NCBI RefSeq assembly: GCF_001718695.1
Contig: NZ_CP013420.1
Location: 682,001 to 746,000 of the forward strand
Source of the DNA: Burkholderia ubonensis
GTDB taxonomy: Bacteria > Pseudomonadota > Gammaproteobacteria > Burkholderiales > Burkholderiaceae
DNA: 64,000 nucleotides
Direction of reading: 5' to 3'
Shown here piece by piece: positions 23,440 to 32,928 of the stretch. The notes under the pieces were generated by a model, which was given only the letters and a program-made list of their open reading frames with translations, had not been told where the DNA came from and made no database searches. The first letter of the stretch is position 1. Each line of letters starts with the position of its first letter. A program made the translations under genes and the position numbers.

Positions 23440-24285
23440 GTGGCGATGACGAACCTGGCGCCGTTGACGTGGCAGGACTGCGTGCAGCCCGACTGGCAGG
23501 TGTCGCCGCGCGTGCGTGCGCTGGTCACGACGCGCAACGGCGGTGTCAGCGAAGGCCCTTACGGGCGCTGGCTGGACGGCGTCGCGCTGCCGGGCGGGAT
23601 GAATCTCGGCCTGCATACCGGCGACGACCCGGCCCATGTCGCCGAGAACCGCGCACGGCTGCTCGCGCTCGCGGGCCAGCCGCGCGCAGCGTGGCTCGAT
23701 CAGGTTCACGGCGCGCGGATCGTGCGTGCCGACGAGGTGATCGCAGCCGATTCCGGATCCGCGGCACCGGCGCAGGCCGACGCGAGCGTGACCGATCGCG
23801 CGAATGCGGTATGCGTCGTGATGGTCGCCGATTGCCTGCCGGTGCTGCTGTGCGATGCGCAGGGGCGCGCGGTCGGCGCGGCGCACGCGGGCTGGCGCGG
23901 GCTCGCGGCCGGCATCGTCGAGCAGACCGCCGCGCGCGTCGCAGCGCTTGCCGGCGGCGCGACGGATGGCCTGCACGCGTTCCTCGGGCCGGCGATCGGC
24001 CCGGATGCGTTCGAGGTCGGCGCGGACGTGCGCGACGCATTTCTCGACACGGCCCCGCAGTCGGAGCATGATGAAACCGGCCGAGCGTTCGTCGCGATCG
24101 AAGGCGCGCCCGGCAAGTTTCTCGCCGATCTGTACGCGCTGGCGCGCTTGCGCCTGGCGCGGGCGGGCGTCGTGCGCGTGAGCGGCGGCGGCGCGTGCAC
24201 GGTCGCCGAGCGTTCGCGCTTCTATTCGTACCGGCGCGATCGCGTGACGGGCCGCATGGCCGCGGCGATCTGGCTGGCCGACTGA
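23440..24285 (+). CDS. pgeF: Peptidoglycan editing factor PgeF (YfiH, multicopper-oxidase-like)
   Basis: A 281-residue member of the YfiH/laccase-domain family, shown in E. coli to remove wrongly incorporated muropeptides. The metal/nucleophile motifs are clear: VMVADCLPVLL (about 127-137), AAHAGWRGLAAGI and FLGPAIGPDAFEVG. The gene starts directly after the rluD stop (tga then gtg). GTG 23440 has GAGGAGG five bases upstream; ATG 23446 is the alternative and would shorten the protein by two residues. Follows rluD as in E. coli, so co-transcription is very likely. Confidence 0.92.
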   Translation: MAMTNLAPLTWQDCVQPDWQVSPRVRALVTTRNGGVSEGPYGRWLDGVALPGGMNLGLHTGDDPAHVAENRARLLALAGQPRAAWLDQVHGARIVRADEVIAADSGSAAPAQADASVTDRANAVCVVMVADCLPVLLCDAQGRAVGAAHAGWRGLAAGIVEQTAARVAALAGGATDGLHAFLGPAIGPDAFEVGADVRDAFLDTAPQSEHDETGRAFVAIEGAPGKFLADLYALARLRLARAGVVRVSGGGACTVAERSRFYSYRRDRVTGRMAAAIWLAD

Positions 24286-24654
24286 CACCGGGTCGCGCAC
24301 TTGCGCGCGCCGCGTGTTGCGCCGCAAAATCGGTTTGTCTCGATATTACCGACGCAATGCGGCGCGGCATGCACACTGGAATGAATAATCGCAAACGCGA
24401 GTCACCGAAAATGTTTTATGTTTCCGCGCAAGCCTTGTCCTGCCTGTCGCGCGACGATTATCTCCGGGCAGAAATGTTCGGTCCTTTGATGTGGCGCTTC
24501 ACATGGGGAAAACGATAATGATAAAAATACCGCACTGCGGCAGAATCTGGAGGCGCCTCTCCAGTGCATGACGGCCCGGCTCGTTCGGCCGGCACGCCGC
24601 GCCGCGAGCAGGATTTCTACGATTGACGCTCAGGAATCACCGGTAAGGCAGGTA
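24286..24654 (+). other. 369-bp leader region upstream of phaC
   Basis: No confident gene. Positions 24400-24540 are AT-richer than surroundings and contain a possible promoter (TTCACA near 24499 followed after about 18 bases by TAAAAATA), an imperfect palindrome CTGGAGGCGCCTCTCCAG (24547-24564), and a 49-codon open frame 24370-24518 beginning MHTGMNNRKRESPK whose coding status is uncertain. Probably the phaC regulatory region, where PhaR or other PHB regulators could bind. Confidence 0.5.
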
Positions 24655-26529
24655 ATGACAGCATCGAAAAACTCGTCGACGTCCGCACAGGCGGACACTC
24701 CCACGGGCCGCCAGGCATTCGATCAGGCAGCCCAGCCGATGCAGCAGATGTTCGAGGCGTGGTTGAACGCATGGCGCGGTTTTGCCGATCCGGCGCGCGC
24801 GGCCACCGCGGCGAGCGCGGCGAATCCGTTCGCCGCATTCCAGTTCCCGACAGCGCTTCCGTTCCAGATGCCGGCGATGCCCGACCTCGCGGGCCTCGGC
24901 AATTTCGCTTCGCCGTTCGCGGGCCTGAAGCTGCCGGTCGCCGCGATAGCCCCGGAGCGCCTGCAGAAACTGCAAGCCGACTATGCGCGCGACTGCGTGA
25001 CGCTGATGCAGCAGGCGAGCGCCGCGAAGCTCGAGGCGCCCGAACTGAAGGATCGCCGCTTCAGCGGCGACGCATGGAAGGCGTCGCCCGCGCATGCGTT
25101 CGCCGCGGCGTGGTACCTGCTCAACGCGCGCTACCTGCAGGAGCTTGCCGACGCGCTCGAGACCGATCCGAAGACGCGCGAGCGGATTCGCTTCACGGTC
25201 CAGCAGTGGACGGCAGCCGCCGCGCCGAGCAACTTCCTCGCGCTCAATCCGGACGCGCAGAAGTCGATCATCGAGACCCAGGGCGAGAGCCTGCGCCAGG
25301 GGATGATGAACCTGCTCGGCGACCTGCAGCGCGGCAAGATCTCGCAGACCGACGAATCGCAGTTCGTGGTCGGCAGGAACCTCGGCTGCACCGAGGGCGC
25401 GGTCGTCTACGAGAACGACCTGATCCAGCTGATCCAGTACAAGCCGACGACGGAGACGGTGTTCGAAAGGCCGCTCCTGATCGTGCCGCCGTGCATCAAC
25501 AAGTTCTACATCCTCGATCTGCAGCCCGAGAATTCGCTCGTCGCGCACACGCTGTCGTGCGGCCACCAGGTGTTCCTCGTGTCGTGGCGCAATGCGGACG
25601 CGTCGGTCGCCCACAAGACCTGGGACGACTACATGAACGAAGGCATGCTGGCCGCGATCGATGCGGTGCAGCAGGTCAGCGGCCGCGAGCAGATCAACAC
25701 GCTCGGCTTCTGCGTCGGCGGCACGATGCTGGCGACCGCGCTCGCGGTGCTCGCGGCGCGTGGCGAGCATCCGGCCGCGTCGATGACGCTGCTCACGGCG
25801 ATGCTCGACTTCTCCGATACGGGCGTCGTCGACGTGTTCGTCGACGAGGCGCACGTGCAGATGCGCGAACAGACGATCGGCGGCAAGAACGGCACGCCGC
25901 CCGGGCTGATGCGCGGCGTCGAGTTCGCGAACACGTTCTCGTTCCTGCGCCCGAACGATCTCGTGTGGAACTACGTCGTCGACAACTACCTGAAGGGCCG
26001 CACGCCGGCGCCGTTCGACCTGCTGTACTGGAACAGCGACTCGACGAACCTGCCCGGCCCGATGTACGCGTGGTACCTGCGCAATACCTATCTCGAGAAC
26101 CGGCTGCGCGTGCCGGGTGCGCTGACCGTGTGCGGCGAAGCGGTCGACCTGTCGCGCATCGACGTGCCGACGTTCATCTACGGCTCGCGCGAGGATCACA
26201 TCGTGCCGTGGCAGACGGCCTACGCGTCGACGTCGATCCTGACGGGGCCGCTGAAGTTCGTGCTGGGTGCGTCGGGCCATATCGCAGGCGTGGTCAATCC
26301 GCCCGCGAAAAAGAAGCGCAGTTACTGGATCAACGACGACAGCCTGCCCGAATCGGCCGACGACTGGTTCGCCGGTGCGACCGAGCAGCCCGGCAGCTGG
26401 TGGCCGGCCTGGATCGAATGGCTCGATCAGTACGGCGGCCGCAAGGTGGCCCCGCGCGCGCAGCTCGGCTCGCCACAGTTCCCGGTGATCGAGCCGGCCC
26501 CCGGCCGCTACGTGTTGCAGCGCGATTGA
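24655..26529 (+). CDS. phaC: Class I poly(3-hydroxyalkanoate) synthase PhaC
   Basis: A 624-residue PHA synthase that polymerises (R)-3-hydroxybutyryl-CoA on the granule surface. The lipase-box variant GFCVGG with the catalytic Cys, the conserved Asp (REDHIVPWQTAY) and His (GASGHIAGVVNPP) form the triad. The N-terminal PhaC domain (DRRFSGDAWKASPAHAFAAAWYLL) is typical. ATG 24655 is chosen because AAGG lies eight bases upstream; the frame extends to 24568 without a plausible start. It heads the phaC-phaA-phaB-phaR cluster in the same order as in Cupriavidus and other Burkholderiales. Confidence 0.95.
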   Translation: MTASKNSSTSAQADTPTGRQAFDQAAQPMQQMFEAWLNAWRGFADPARAATAASAANPFAAFQFPTALPFQMPAMPDLAGLGNFASPFAGLKLPVAAIAPERLQKLQADYARDCVTLMQQASAAKLEAPELKDRRFSGDAWKASPAHAFAAAWYLLNARYLQELADALETDPKTRERIRFTVQQWTAAAAPSNFLALNPDAQKSIIETQGESLRQGMMNLLGDLQRGKISQTDESQFVVGRNLGCTEGAVVYENDLIQLIQYKPTTETVFERPLLIVPPCINKFYILDLQPENSLVAHTLSCGHQVFLVSWRNADASVAHKTWDDYMNEGMLAAIDAVQQVSGREQINTLGFCVGGTMLATALAVLAARGEHPAASMTLLTAMLDFSDTGVVDVFVDEAHVQMREQTIGGKNGTPPGLMRGVEFANTFSFLRPNDLVWNYVVDNYLKGRTPAPFDLLYWNSDSTNLPGPMYAWYLRNTYLENRLRVPGALTVCGEAVDLSRIDVPTFIYGSREDHIVPWQTAYASTSILTGPLKFVLGASGHIAGVVNPPAKKKRSYWINDDSLPESADDWFAGATEQPGSWWPAWIEWLDQYGGRKVAPRAQLGSPQFPVIEPAPGRYVLQRD

Positions 26530-26542
26530 CGAAAGCCGGACA

Positions 26543-26577
26543 GCGGAGCACGCTGTTCAGAGCGCCGCAGTTTTTTT
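26543..26577 (+). terminator. Candidate attenuator between phaC and phaA
   Basis: GCGGaGC (26543-26549) can pair with GCgCCGC (26562-26568) with one mismatch, followed two bases later by seven T residues. This resembles an intrinsic terminator inside the pha cluster and could reduce readthrough into phaA. Confidence 0.45.
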
Positions 26578-26628
26578 AACAGGGCGGGGAGCGATGCGCC
26601 GTGTCGCGCCGGCCCGGAGGAAATGGAA

Positions 26629-27810
26629 ATGACGGACGTAGTGATCGTATCGGCCGCGCGGACCGCGGTCGGCAAATTCGGCGGCACGCTCGCGAAGATC
26701 GCGGCGCCGGAGCTGGGCGCGACGGTGATCCGCGCGGTGCTGGAGCGCGCCGGCGTGAAGCCGGAGCAGGTGAGCGAAGTGATCATGGGCCAGGTGCTGG
26801 CGGCCGGCTCGGGGCAGAACCCGGCGCGGCAGTCGCTGATCAAGGCCGGGCTGCCGAGCGCGGTGCCGGGGATGACGATCAACAAGGTGTGCGGGTCGGG
26901 CCTGAAGGCGGTGATGCTGGCGGCGAACGCGATCGCGGCGGGCGACGCGGAGATCGTGGTCGCGGGCGGGCAGGAGAACATGAGCGCGGCGCCGCACGTG
27001 CTGCCGGGCTCGCGCGACGGGTTCCGGATGGGCGACGCGAAGCTGGTCGACACGATGATCGTCGACGGGCTGTGGGACGTGTACAACCAGTACCACATGG
27101 GGATCACGGCGGAGAACGTCGCGAAGGAATACGGGATCACGCGCGCGGAGCAGGACGCATTCGCGGCGCTGTCGCAGAACAAGGCGGAAGCGGCGCAGAA
27201 GGCGGGACGCTTCGATGCCGAGATCGTGCCGGTGGCGATCCCGCAGAAGAAGGGCGAGCCGCTGCAGTTCGCGACCGACGAGTTCGTGCGTCACGGCGTG
27301 ACGGCGGAATCGTTGGCGGGGCTGAAGCCGGCGTTCGCGAAGGACGGCTCGGTGACGGCGGCGAACGCGTCGGGGCTGAACGACGGCGCGGCGGCGGTGC
27401 TGGTGATGTCGGCGCAGAAGGCGCAGTCGCTGGGGCTCACGCCGCTGGCGCGCATCAAGGCGTACGCGAACGCGGGCGTGGATCCGAGCGTGATGGGCAT
27501 GGGGCCGGTGCCGGCGTCGCGGCGCTGCCTGGAGCGTGCGGGCTGGACGCCGGGCGATCTGGACCTGATGGAGATCAACGAGGCGTTCGCGGCGCAGGCG
27601 CTGGCGGTGCACAAGCAGATGGGCTGGGACACGTCGAAGGTGAACGTGAACGGCGGGGCGATCGCGATCGGTCATCCGATCGGGGCGTCGGGCTGCCGGA
27701 TCCTGGTGACGCTGCTGCACGAGATGGTCAAGCGCGACGCGAAGCGCGGGCTGGCGTCGCTGTGCATCGGCGGCGGGATGGGGGTTGCGCTCGCGGTCGA
27801 GCGCGCGTAA
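26629..27810 (+). CDS. phaA: Acetyl-CoA acetyltransferase (beta-ketothiolase) PhaA
   Basis: A 393-residue biosynthetic thiolase condensing two acetyl-CoA to acetoacetyl-CoA, the first PHB step. Active-site Cys in [15 protein letters not shown] (about residue 88), His in [15 protein letters not shown] and the C-terminal Cys-containing CIGGGMG motif are present. ATG 26629 is preferred to ATG 26623 because GGAGG (26616-26620) is only two bases from the latter and eight from the former. The gene uses gcg, ggc and gtg even more uniformly than its neighbours. Confidence 0.95.
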   Translation: MTDVVIVSAARTAVGKFGGTLAKIAAPELGATVIRAVLERAGVKPEQVSEVIMGQVLAAGSGQNPARQSLIKAGLPSAVPGMTINKVCGSGLKAVMLAANAIAAGDAEIVVAGGQENMSAAPHVLPGSRDGFRMGDAKLVDTMIVDGLWDVYNQYHMGITAENVAKEYGITRAEQDAFAALSQNKAEAAQKAGRFDAEIVPVAIPQKKGEPLQFATDEFVRHGVTAESLAGLKPAFAKDGSVTAANASGLNDGAAAVLVMSAQKAQSLGLTPLARIKAYANAGVDPSVMGMGPVPASRRCLERAGWTPGDLDLMEINEAFAAQALAVHKQMGWDTSKVNVNGGAIAIGHPIGASGCRILVTLLHEMVKRDAKRGLASLCIGGGMGVALAVERA

Positions 27811-27930
27811 GCGGTCGTCCGTAATCGGCCGAACCGATCCGGGCGCCGGCCGAAGCCGCAATCGGCCGGCGTCACGTGAAAGTCAGAGGGGCCTTCTGCA
27901 GCTCTCGAATCTAAAAATGGAGTGAGATTC

Positions 27931-28671
27931 ATGTCTCAGCGAATTGCTTACGTAACGGGCGGCATGGGCGGCATCGGCACCAGCATCTGCCAGCGCCTGC
28001 TGAAGGACGGCTTCAAGGTGGTCGCGGGCTGCGGCCCGAACTCGCCGCGTCGCGTGAAGTGGCTCGAAGACCAGAAGGCGCTCGGGTTCGACTTCATCGC
28101 ATCGGAAGGCAATGTCGGCGACTGGGACTCGACCAAGGAAGCGTTCGACAAGGTCAAGGCCGAGGTAGGCGAGATCGACGTGCTGGTCAACAACGCGGGC
28201 ATCACGCGCGACGTCGTGTTCCGCAAGATGACGCGCGAGGACTGGACCGCCGTCATCGACACGAACCTGACGAGCCTGTTCAACGTGACGAAACAGGTGA
28301 TCGACGGCATGGTCGAACGCGGCTGGGGCCGGATCATCAACATCTCGTCGGTGAACGGCCAGAAGGGCCAGTTCGGCCAGACCAACTACTCGACCGCGAA
28401 GGCCGGCATTCACGGCTTCACGATGGCGCTCGCGCAGGAAGTCGCGACGAAGGGCGTGACGGTCAACACCGTGTCGCCGGGCTATATCGGCACCGACATG
28501 GTCAAGGCGATCCGTCCGGACGTGCTCGAGAAGATCGTCGCGACGATTCCGGTGCGTCGTCTCGGCGCACCCGAGGAGATCGGCTCGATCGTCGCGTGGC
28601 TCGCGTCGAACGATTCGGGCTTCGCGACGGGCGCCGACTTCTCGCTGAACGGCGGCCTGCACATGGGCTGA
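27931..28671 (+). CDS. phaB: Acetoacetyl-CoA reductase PhaB
   Basis: A 246-residue NADPH-dependent short-chain dehydrogenase that makes (R)-3-hydroxybutyryl-CoA for PhaC. The Rossmann glycine motif ([10 protein letters not shown], residues 6-15), the NNAG motif, and the catalytic Ser and Tyr-x-x-x-Lys ([21 protein letters not shown]) are clear. GGAG at 27919-27922 lies eight bases before ATG 27931, which decides the start over the in-frame GTG at 27922. The 120-base gap from phaA has no clear terminator. Confidence 0.96.
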   Translation: MSQRIAYVTGGMGGIGTSICQRLLKDGFKVVAGCGPNSPRRVKWLEDQKALGFDFIASEGNVGDWDSTKEAFDKVKAEVGEIDVLVNNAGITRDVVFRKMTREDWTAVIDTNLTSLFNVTKQVIDGMVERGWGRIINISSVNGQKGQFGQTNYSTAKAGIHGFTMALAQEVATKGVTVNTVSPGYIGTDMVKAIRPDVLEKIVATIPVRRLGAPEEIGSIVAWLASNDSGFATGADFSLNGGLHMG

Positions 28672-28676
28672 GCCCC

Positions 28677-28753
28677 CGAGCCGCGCGGGCCGGGTGGCCG
28701 CGCGGCTCGGCGTTTGCAAAGGGGCCCCGCCGCCCGTCTTTCGGGCGGCGGGG
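28677..28753. repeat. Two tandem perfect 12-bp inverted repeats between phaB and phaR
   Basis: First: CGAGCCGCGCGG (28677-28688) with CCGCGCGGCTCG (28698-28709), nine-base loop. Second: CCCCGCCGCCCG (28725-28736) with CGGGCGGCGGGG (28742-28753), five-base loop tcttt. Both are exact and only 15 bases apart. Neither has a T-tract; they may terminate by Rho, protect the phaB 3' end or bind a regulator. Confidence 0.7.
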
Positions 28754-28792
28754 GATCGTCACTGCGCTGCGCTGGGCACTTAAAGGCGTTAC

Positions 28793-29359
28793 ATGACTAC
28801 TACAAAGAAAACGGCTGAACGGCTCATCAAGAAATATCCGAACCGCCGGCTCTACGATACCGAGACAAGCACGTACATCACGCTTACCGACGTGAAACAG
28901 CTCGTGCTGGACCAGGAGGATTTCAAGGTCGTCGACGCGAAATCGAGCGAAGACCTGACCCGCAGCATCCTGCTGCAGATCATCCTCGAAGAGGAAAGCG
29001 GCGGCGTGCCGATGTTCTCGTCGTCGATGCTGTCGCAGATCATCCGCTTCTACGGGCATGCGATGCAGGGGATGATGGGCACTTATCTGGAGAAGAACAT
29101 CCAGGCATTCATCGACATCCAGAACAAGCTCGCGGACCAGTCGAAGAACCTGTATGAGAACAATGCGATGAACCCGGAGATCTGGTCGCAGTTCATGAAC
29201 ATGCAGGCGCCGATGATGCAGGGCATGATGACGAGCTACATCGAGCAATCGAAGAACATGTTCGTCCAGATGCAGGAGCAAATGCAGAATCAGGCGAAGT
29301 CGATGTTCAGCTCGTTCCCGTTCAAGCAGCCGGGCGCGCCGGAGCCGGAAAAGAAGTAA
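28793..29359 (+). CDS. phaR: Polyhydroxyalkanoate synthesis regulator PhaR
   Basis: A 188-residue regulator of PHB metabolism that in Cupriavidus represses phasin genes and binds PHB granules. The DNA-binding N-terminal domain (LIKKYPNRRLYDTETSTYITLTDVKQLV) and the downstream PHB-accumulation regulatory domain (SRSILLQIILEEESGG-type) are canonical; the C-terminal part is Met/Gln-rich (NMQAPMMQGMMTSYIEQ). ATG 28793 follows the double hairpin. Expected to act on pha and phasin promoters, possibly including the phaC leader. Confidence 0.94.
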   Translation: MTTTKKTAERLIKKYPNRRLYDTETSTYITLTDVKQLVLDQEDFKVVDAKSSEDLTRSILLQIILEEESGGVPMFSSSMLSQIIRFYGHAMQGMMGTYLEKNIQAFIDIQNKLADQSKNLYENNAMNPEIWSQFMNMQAPMMQGMMTSYIEQSKNMFVQMQEQMQNQAKSMFSSFPFKQPGAPEPEKK

Positions 29360-29418
29360 GGCCGTCGCCTGCGCGGCGGCGTGCAACGTTCAGCGTGCAG
29401 CGGCGGGTCGGCGCAAGG

Positions 29419-29440
29419 CCGGCACGCCGTGCCGGTTTTG
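29419..29440. terminator. Terminator between phaR and the 84-aa gene
   Basis: CCGGCAC-GCC-GTGCCGG followed by TTTTG, 60 bases after phaR and immediately at the 3' end of the opposing gene. Confidence 0.65.
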
Positions 29441-29441
29441 C

Positions 29442-29696
29442 TCACAGGGCGATATCGAGGTCCTGATCGTCGTCCGACGGCGGCAGATCGAGCACGAGTT
29501 TCACCGCGCTGTAGTTCGCCTTGAGCGAAAACACCCGGCCGATGACGAGAAACGTCTGTTGCAAATTCTCGAGTTCGACGAAGTCGCCCGGTTGCGGCAC
29601 CTGTGCGCCCTGATCGTACGAAAAGCTCGTGCTGGTCTGTTCACCGATGGTTTCGGCGGCGTGCTCGGTGAATTCGATCGTGATATGCGTGGTCAT
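29442..29696 (-). CDS. Small acidic protein of unknown function
   Basis: An 84-residue protein I cannot assign. It begins MTTHITIEFTEHAAETIG, is predicted to be mainly beta (GDFVELENLQQTFLVIGRVFSLKANYSAVKLVLDL) and ends in an acidic tail (PPSDDDQDLDIAL). Soluble, with no signal peptide. The frame stays open to 29822, but GGA seven bases before ATG 29696 and codon use support the short form. It stands between phaR and rimO on the opposite strand and is unlikely to share their transcripts. Could be a small regulator or adaptor. Confidence 0.65.
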   Translation of the reverse strand: MTTHITIEFTEHAAETIGEQTSTSFSYDQGAQVPQPGDFVELENLQQTFLVIGRVFSLKANYSAVKLVLDLPPSDDDQDLDIAL

Positions 29697-29922
29697 GCGG
29701 ATTCCGTTGGGAAAGTAAAAAAGCGGACGCTGCGATTTTCGCATGAGGGCGGGGCGGCGGAGCGCTTCGGTGTGGGCGGGAACGCGAGCCTCGGCGGCGT
29801 GTCGCATTTGCGGGGCACGCATTTTGGGGCCACTGCGGGCGGTGCGCTGCCGCCGGTTTTGTCTCGCTCACCTCTAAATGGCTGTAAACTCTCGTTTTTG
29901 CCGCCACGCCCCCATATTCAAG

Positions 29923-31284
29923 ATGTCCCAATCCCCGAAAGTTGGCTTCGTTTCGCTTGGCTGCCCGAAGGCGCTGGTCGACTCCGAACAAATCATCACC
30001 CAGCTGCGCGCCGAGGGCTATGAAATCTCCGGCACCTACGACGGCGCCGACCTCGTCGTCGTCAACACCTGCGGCTTCATCGACGAAGCCGTGCAGGAGA
30101 GCCTCGACGCGATCGGCGAGGCGCTGACCGAAAACGGCAAGGTGATCGTCACCGGCTGCCTCGGCGCGAAAAAGAGCGCAAGCGGCTCGGGCCTGATCGA
30201 GGAAGTGCATCCGAAGGTGCTCGCGGTCACCGGCCCGCACGCGGTCGGCGAGGTGATGCAGGCGGTCCATTCGCACCTGCCGAAGCCGCACGATCCGTTC
30301 GTCGACCTCGTGCCCGCGGCCGGCATCAAGCTCACGCCGCGCCACTACGCATACCTGAAGATTTCCGAAGGCTGCAACCACCGCTGCACGTTCTGCATCA
30401 TCCCGTCGATGCGCGGCGACCTCGTGTCGCGCCCGGTCGCGGAAGTGATGCTCGAAGCGGAGAACCTTTTCAAGTCCGGCGTCAAGGAGCTGCTCGTGAT
30501 CTCGCAGGACACGAGCGCCTACGGCGTCGACGTCAAATACCGCACGGGCTTCTGGAACGGCAAGCCGATCAAGACGCGCATGACCGACCTGGTGGCCGCG
30601 CTCGGCGAGCTCGCGGCGCAGTACGGCGCGTGGGTGCGCCTGCACTACGTGTATCCGTATCCGAGCGTCGATGAAGTCATTCCGCTGATGGCCGAAGGTC
30701 CGTTCAAGGGCCACGTGCTGCCGTACCTCGACGTGCCGTTCCAGCACGCGCATCCGGAAGTGCTCAAGCGCATGAAGCGCCCGGCGAACGCGGAGAAGGT
30801 GCTCGAGCGCGTGCAGAAGTGGCGCGAGATCTGCCCGGACCTGACGATCCGCAGCACGTTCATCGCGGGCTTCCCCGGCGAGACCGAGGAGCAGTTCGAG
30901 ACGCTGCTCGACTTCATCCGCGAGGCGGAGCTCGACCGCGTCGGCTGCTTCGCATATTCCCCGGTCGAAGGCGCGACCGCGAACGAACTGGACGGCGCGC
31001 TGCCCGACGACGTGCGCGAGGCGCGCCGCGCGCGCTTCATGGAAGTGGCCGAGGAAGTGTCGGCGAAGCGCATCGAGCGCAAGGTCGGCAAGACGCTGAA
31101 GGTGCTGATCGACGAAGTGAGCGACGAAGGCGGCATCGGCCGCACGGCGGCGGACGCGCCGGAAATCGACGGCGTCGTCTATGTTGAGCCGGCGCAGAAG
31201 GCGTCGAAGCGCTACAAGGTCGGCGATTTCGTGTCCGTGAAGATCACGGGCGCCGACGGTCATGATCTGTGGGGCGAGGTGTAA
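29923..31284 (+). CDS. rimO: Ribosomal protein S12 methylthiotransferase RimO
   Basis: A 453-residue radical SAM methylthiotransferase that modifies Asp88 of ribosomal protein S12. The N-terminal UPF0004 domain ([15 protein letters not shown] and [15 protein letters not shown] cysteines) binds one [4Fe-4S] cluster; the radical [18 protein letters not shown] (C-x3-C-x2-C) binds the other; a TRAM domain is at the C-terminus. ATG 29923 gives the usual [13 protein letters not shown] start; ATG 29878 in frame lacks conservation. Downstream sugar kinase starts four bases after the stop. Confidence 0.95.
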   Translation: MSQSPKVGFVSLGCPKALVDSEQIITQLRAEGYEISGTYDGADLVVVNTCGFIDEAVQESLDAIGEALTENGKVIVTGCLGAKKSASGSGLIEEVHPKVLAVTGPHAVGEVMQAVHSHLPKPHDPFVDLVPAAGIKLTPRHYAYLKISEGCNHRCTFCIIPSMRGDLVSRPVAEVMLEAENLFKSGVKELLVISQDTSAYGVDVKYRTGFWNGKPIKTRMTDLVAALGELAAQYGAWVRLHYVYPYPSVDEVIPLMAEGPFKGHVLPYLDVPFQHAHPEVLKRMKRPANAEKVLERVQKWREICPDLTIRSTFIAGFPGETEEQFETLLDFIREAELDRVGCFAYSPVEGATANELDGALPDDVREARRARFMEVAEEVSAKRIERKVGKTLKVLIDEVSDEGGIGRTAADAPEIDGVVYVEPAQKASKRYKVGDFVSVKITGADGHDLWGEV

Positions 31285-31287
31285 GCA

Positions 31288-32214
31288 ATGGCGGCGCCGT
31301 TTCCGGAGATCCTCGCGCTCGGCGAGGCGATGGTCGAATTCAACCAGTCGCAGCCGGGCCGCCCCGAATTCCTGCAGGGCTTCGGCGGCGACACGTCGAA
31401 CTTCTGCATCGCGGCCGCGCGCCAGGGCGCGTCGGCGGGCTTCGTGTCGGCGGTCGGCGACGACCCGTTCGGCCGGCTGCTGAGCGACCTGTGGCGCAGC
31501 GAAGGCGTCGACACGACGTACGTGCGCATCGACCATGCGGCGCCGACCGGCGTGTACTTCGTCACGCACGGCCCGAACGGCCATCAGTTCGACTACCTGC
31601 GCGCCGGCTCGGCCGCGAGCCGCTACACGACCGGCGACCTGCCGCTCGACGCGCTTGCCGCCGCGAAGGCGGTGCACCTGTCGGGCATCAGCCTCGCGAT
31701 CGGCACGGCCGCGTGCGACGCCGCGTTCGCGGCGATCGGGCATGCGCGCGAGCACGGCGCGAAGGTCAGCTTCGACACGAACCTGCGCCTGAAGCTGTGG
31801 CCGCTGCCGCGCGCCCGCGCGGTGATGCGCGAAGCGCTGCGCCAGACGGACATCTGCCTGCCGAGCTGGGAAGATGTCACGGCGATCACGGGCGCGGACG
31901 ATCGCGACGCGATCGTCGACGCGATGCTCGAGCTCGGGCCGCAGGTCGTCGCGCTGAAGCTCGGCAAGGACGGCGCGTATGTCGCGACGCCGCACGAACG
32001 GCGCGTCGTGCCGGGCTTCACGGTCGAGGCGATCGACGCGACGGGCGCGGGCGACTGCTTCGGCGGCGCGTTCGTCGCGCGGATCGTCGCGGGCGACGAT
32101 CCGTTCACGGCGGCGCGCTACGCGAACGCGGCGGCGGCGCTGTCGACGACGGGCTACGGCGCGGTCGCGCCGATTCCGCATCGCGACGCGGTCGAACGCT
32201 TGCTGCGGGGCTGA
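31288..32214 (+). CDS. PfkB-family sugar kinase, probably 2-dehydro-3-deoxygluconokinase (KdgK)
   Basis: A 308-residue ribokinase-family kinase. The N-terminal LGEAMVEF and FGGDTSNFCIAAARQG segments and the C-terminal signature DATGAGDCFGGAFVARI with the catalytic Asp are present. The early glycine-rich substrate region and YLRAGSAAS segment resemble KDG kinases of sugar-acid catabolism, so KdgK is the best guess; ribokinase or fructokinase activity cannot be excluded. It begins four bases after rimO and probably relies on that transcript. Confidence 0.85.
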   Translation: MAAPFPEILALGEAMVEFNQSQPGRPEFLQGFGGDTSNFCIAAARQGASAGFVSAVGDDPFGRLLSDLWRSEGVDTTYVRIDHAAPTGVYFVTHGPNGHQFDYLRAGSAASRYTTGDLPLDALAAAKAVHLSGISLAIGTAACDAAFAAIGHAREHGAKVSFDTNLRLKLWPLPRARAVMREALRQTDICLPSWEDVTAITGADDRDAIVDAMLELGPQVVALKLGKDGAYVATPHERRVVPGFTVEAIDATGAGDCFGGAFVARIVAGDDPFTAARYANAAAALSTTGYGAVAPIPHRDAVERLLRG

Positions 32215-32275
32215 CGTCGATGGCCGGGATACGGCCGCGATTTTCGAGCGAATTTGAAGAAGGGAGCAACACAAC

Positions 32276-32818
32276 GTGCGGCAATACAAGCAGTGGCAAC
32301 GGATGCTGGCGCTGGCCGGCGTGCTTGCGGCGAGCCTCGCGCTGCCGCGCGCGGTCGTCGCGCAGGCGGTCGCGCCCGGCATGCAGATGGACGAAGGGGC
32401 GCCCGCGCGGCCGCTGCGGCCCAATCCCGAGTTCGCCCGCCTGCCGCGCTACGAAGGCACGCTCGGCGGCCGGCCGATCGTCGTGCGTCTCGGTCCGAAG
32501 GAGAACGAAGAGGGCGTGCACGGCGAGTACCAGTTCGCCGACACGGGCGAAGTGATCCTGCTGGCCGGCGACCGCGACGGCGATACGCTCGAAATCGAGG
32601 AGTCGAACGACGGCACCAGCATCACCGGCGTGTGGATCGGCCGCTTCGATGCGTCGGGCGGCCTGAAGGCGGACCGGATGAACTCGGATGAATCGGACCC
32701 GCAGCCGGTCGTGCTGCGGCCGGCGCGCGGGTCGCGCGCGGCGCTGCAGGTGCGCGATGGCCGCGTGCAGGAGATCGAGACGGTCGGCGGTGTCGTCGAC
32801 CTGCGCGCCGACGACTGA
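32276..32818 (+). CDS. Secreted protein of unknown function
   Basis: A 180-residue protein with a good signal peptide (MLALAGVLAASLALPRAVVAQA). The mature part has a lipocalin-like run of short beta stretches with conserved-looking GTLGGRPIVVRLGPK, GEYQFADTGEVILLAGDRDG and TLEIEESNDGTSITGVWIGRF. I do not recognise the family. GTG 32276 is supported by AAGGGAG ten bases upstream. It sits 61 bases after the kinase; the two may share a transcript but there is no obvious functional link. Confidence 0.75.
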   Translation: MRQYKQWQRMLALAGVLAASLALPRAVVAQAVAPGMQMDEGAPARPLRPNPEFARLPRYEGTLGGRPIVVRLGPKENEEGVHGEYQFADTGEVILLAGDRDGDTLEIEESNDGTSITGVWIGRFDASGGLKADRMNSDESDPQPVVLRPARGSRAALQVRDGRVQEIETVGGVVDLRADD

Positions 32819-32928
32819 GTCCCGCGCTGGCTCGGTGTGCGCGGCGCGCATTGTACCGGGCCAAACGCGGCGAATTTGACTACCCTAGCGACATCTTTCG
32901 CAACCGAGCCTCCTACCGGCCTGCCGAC

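Noticed and set aside
24568..24654. N-terminal extension of PhaC by 29 residues
   Set aside because: No ribosome site; AAGG precedes ATG 24655 at proper spacing.
29697..32424. 927-residue open frame on the - strand
   Set aside because: High-GC antisense shadow of rimO and the kinase; Arg/Ala-rich with no motifs.
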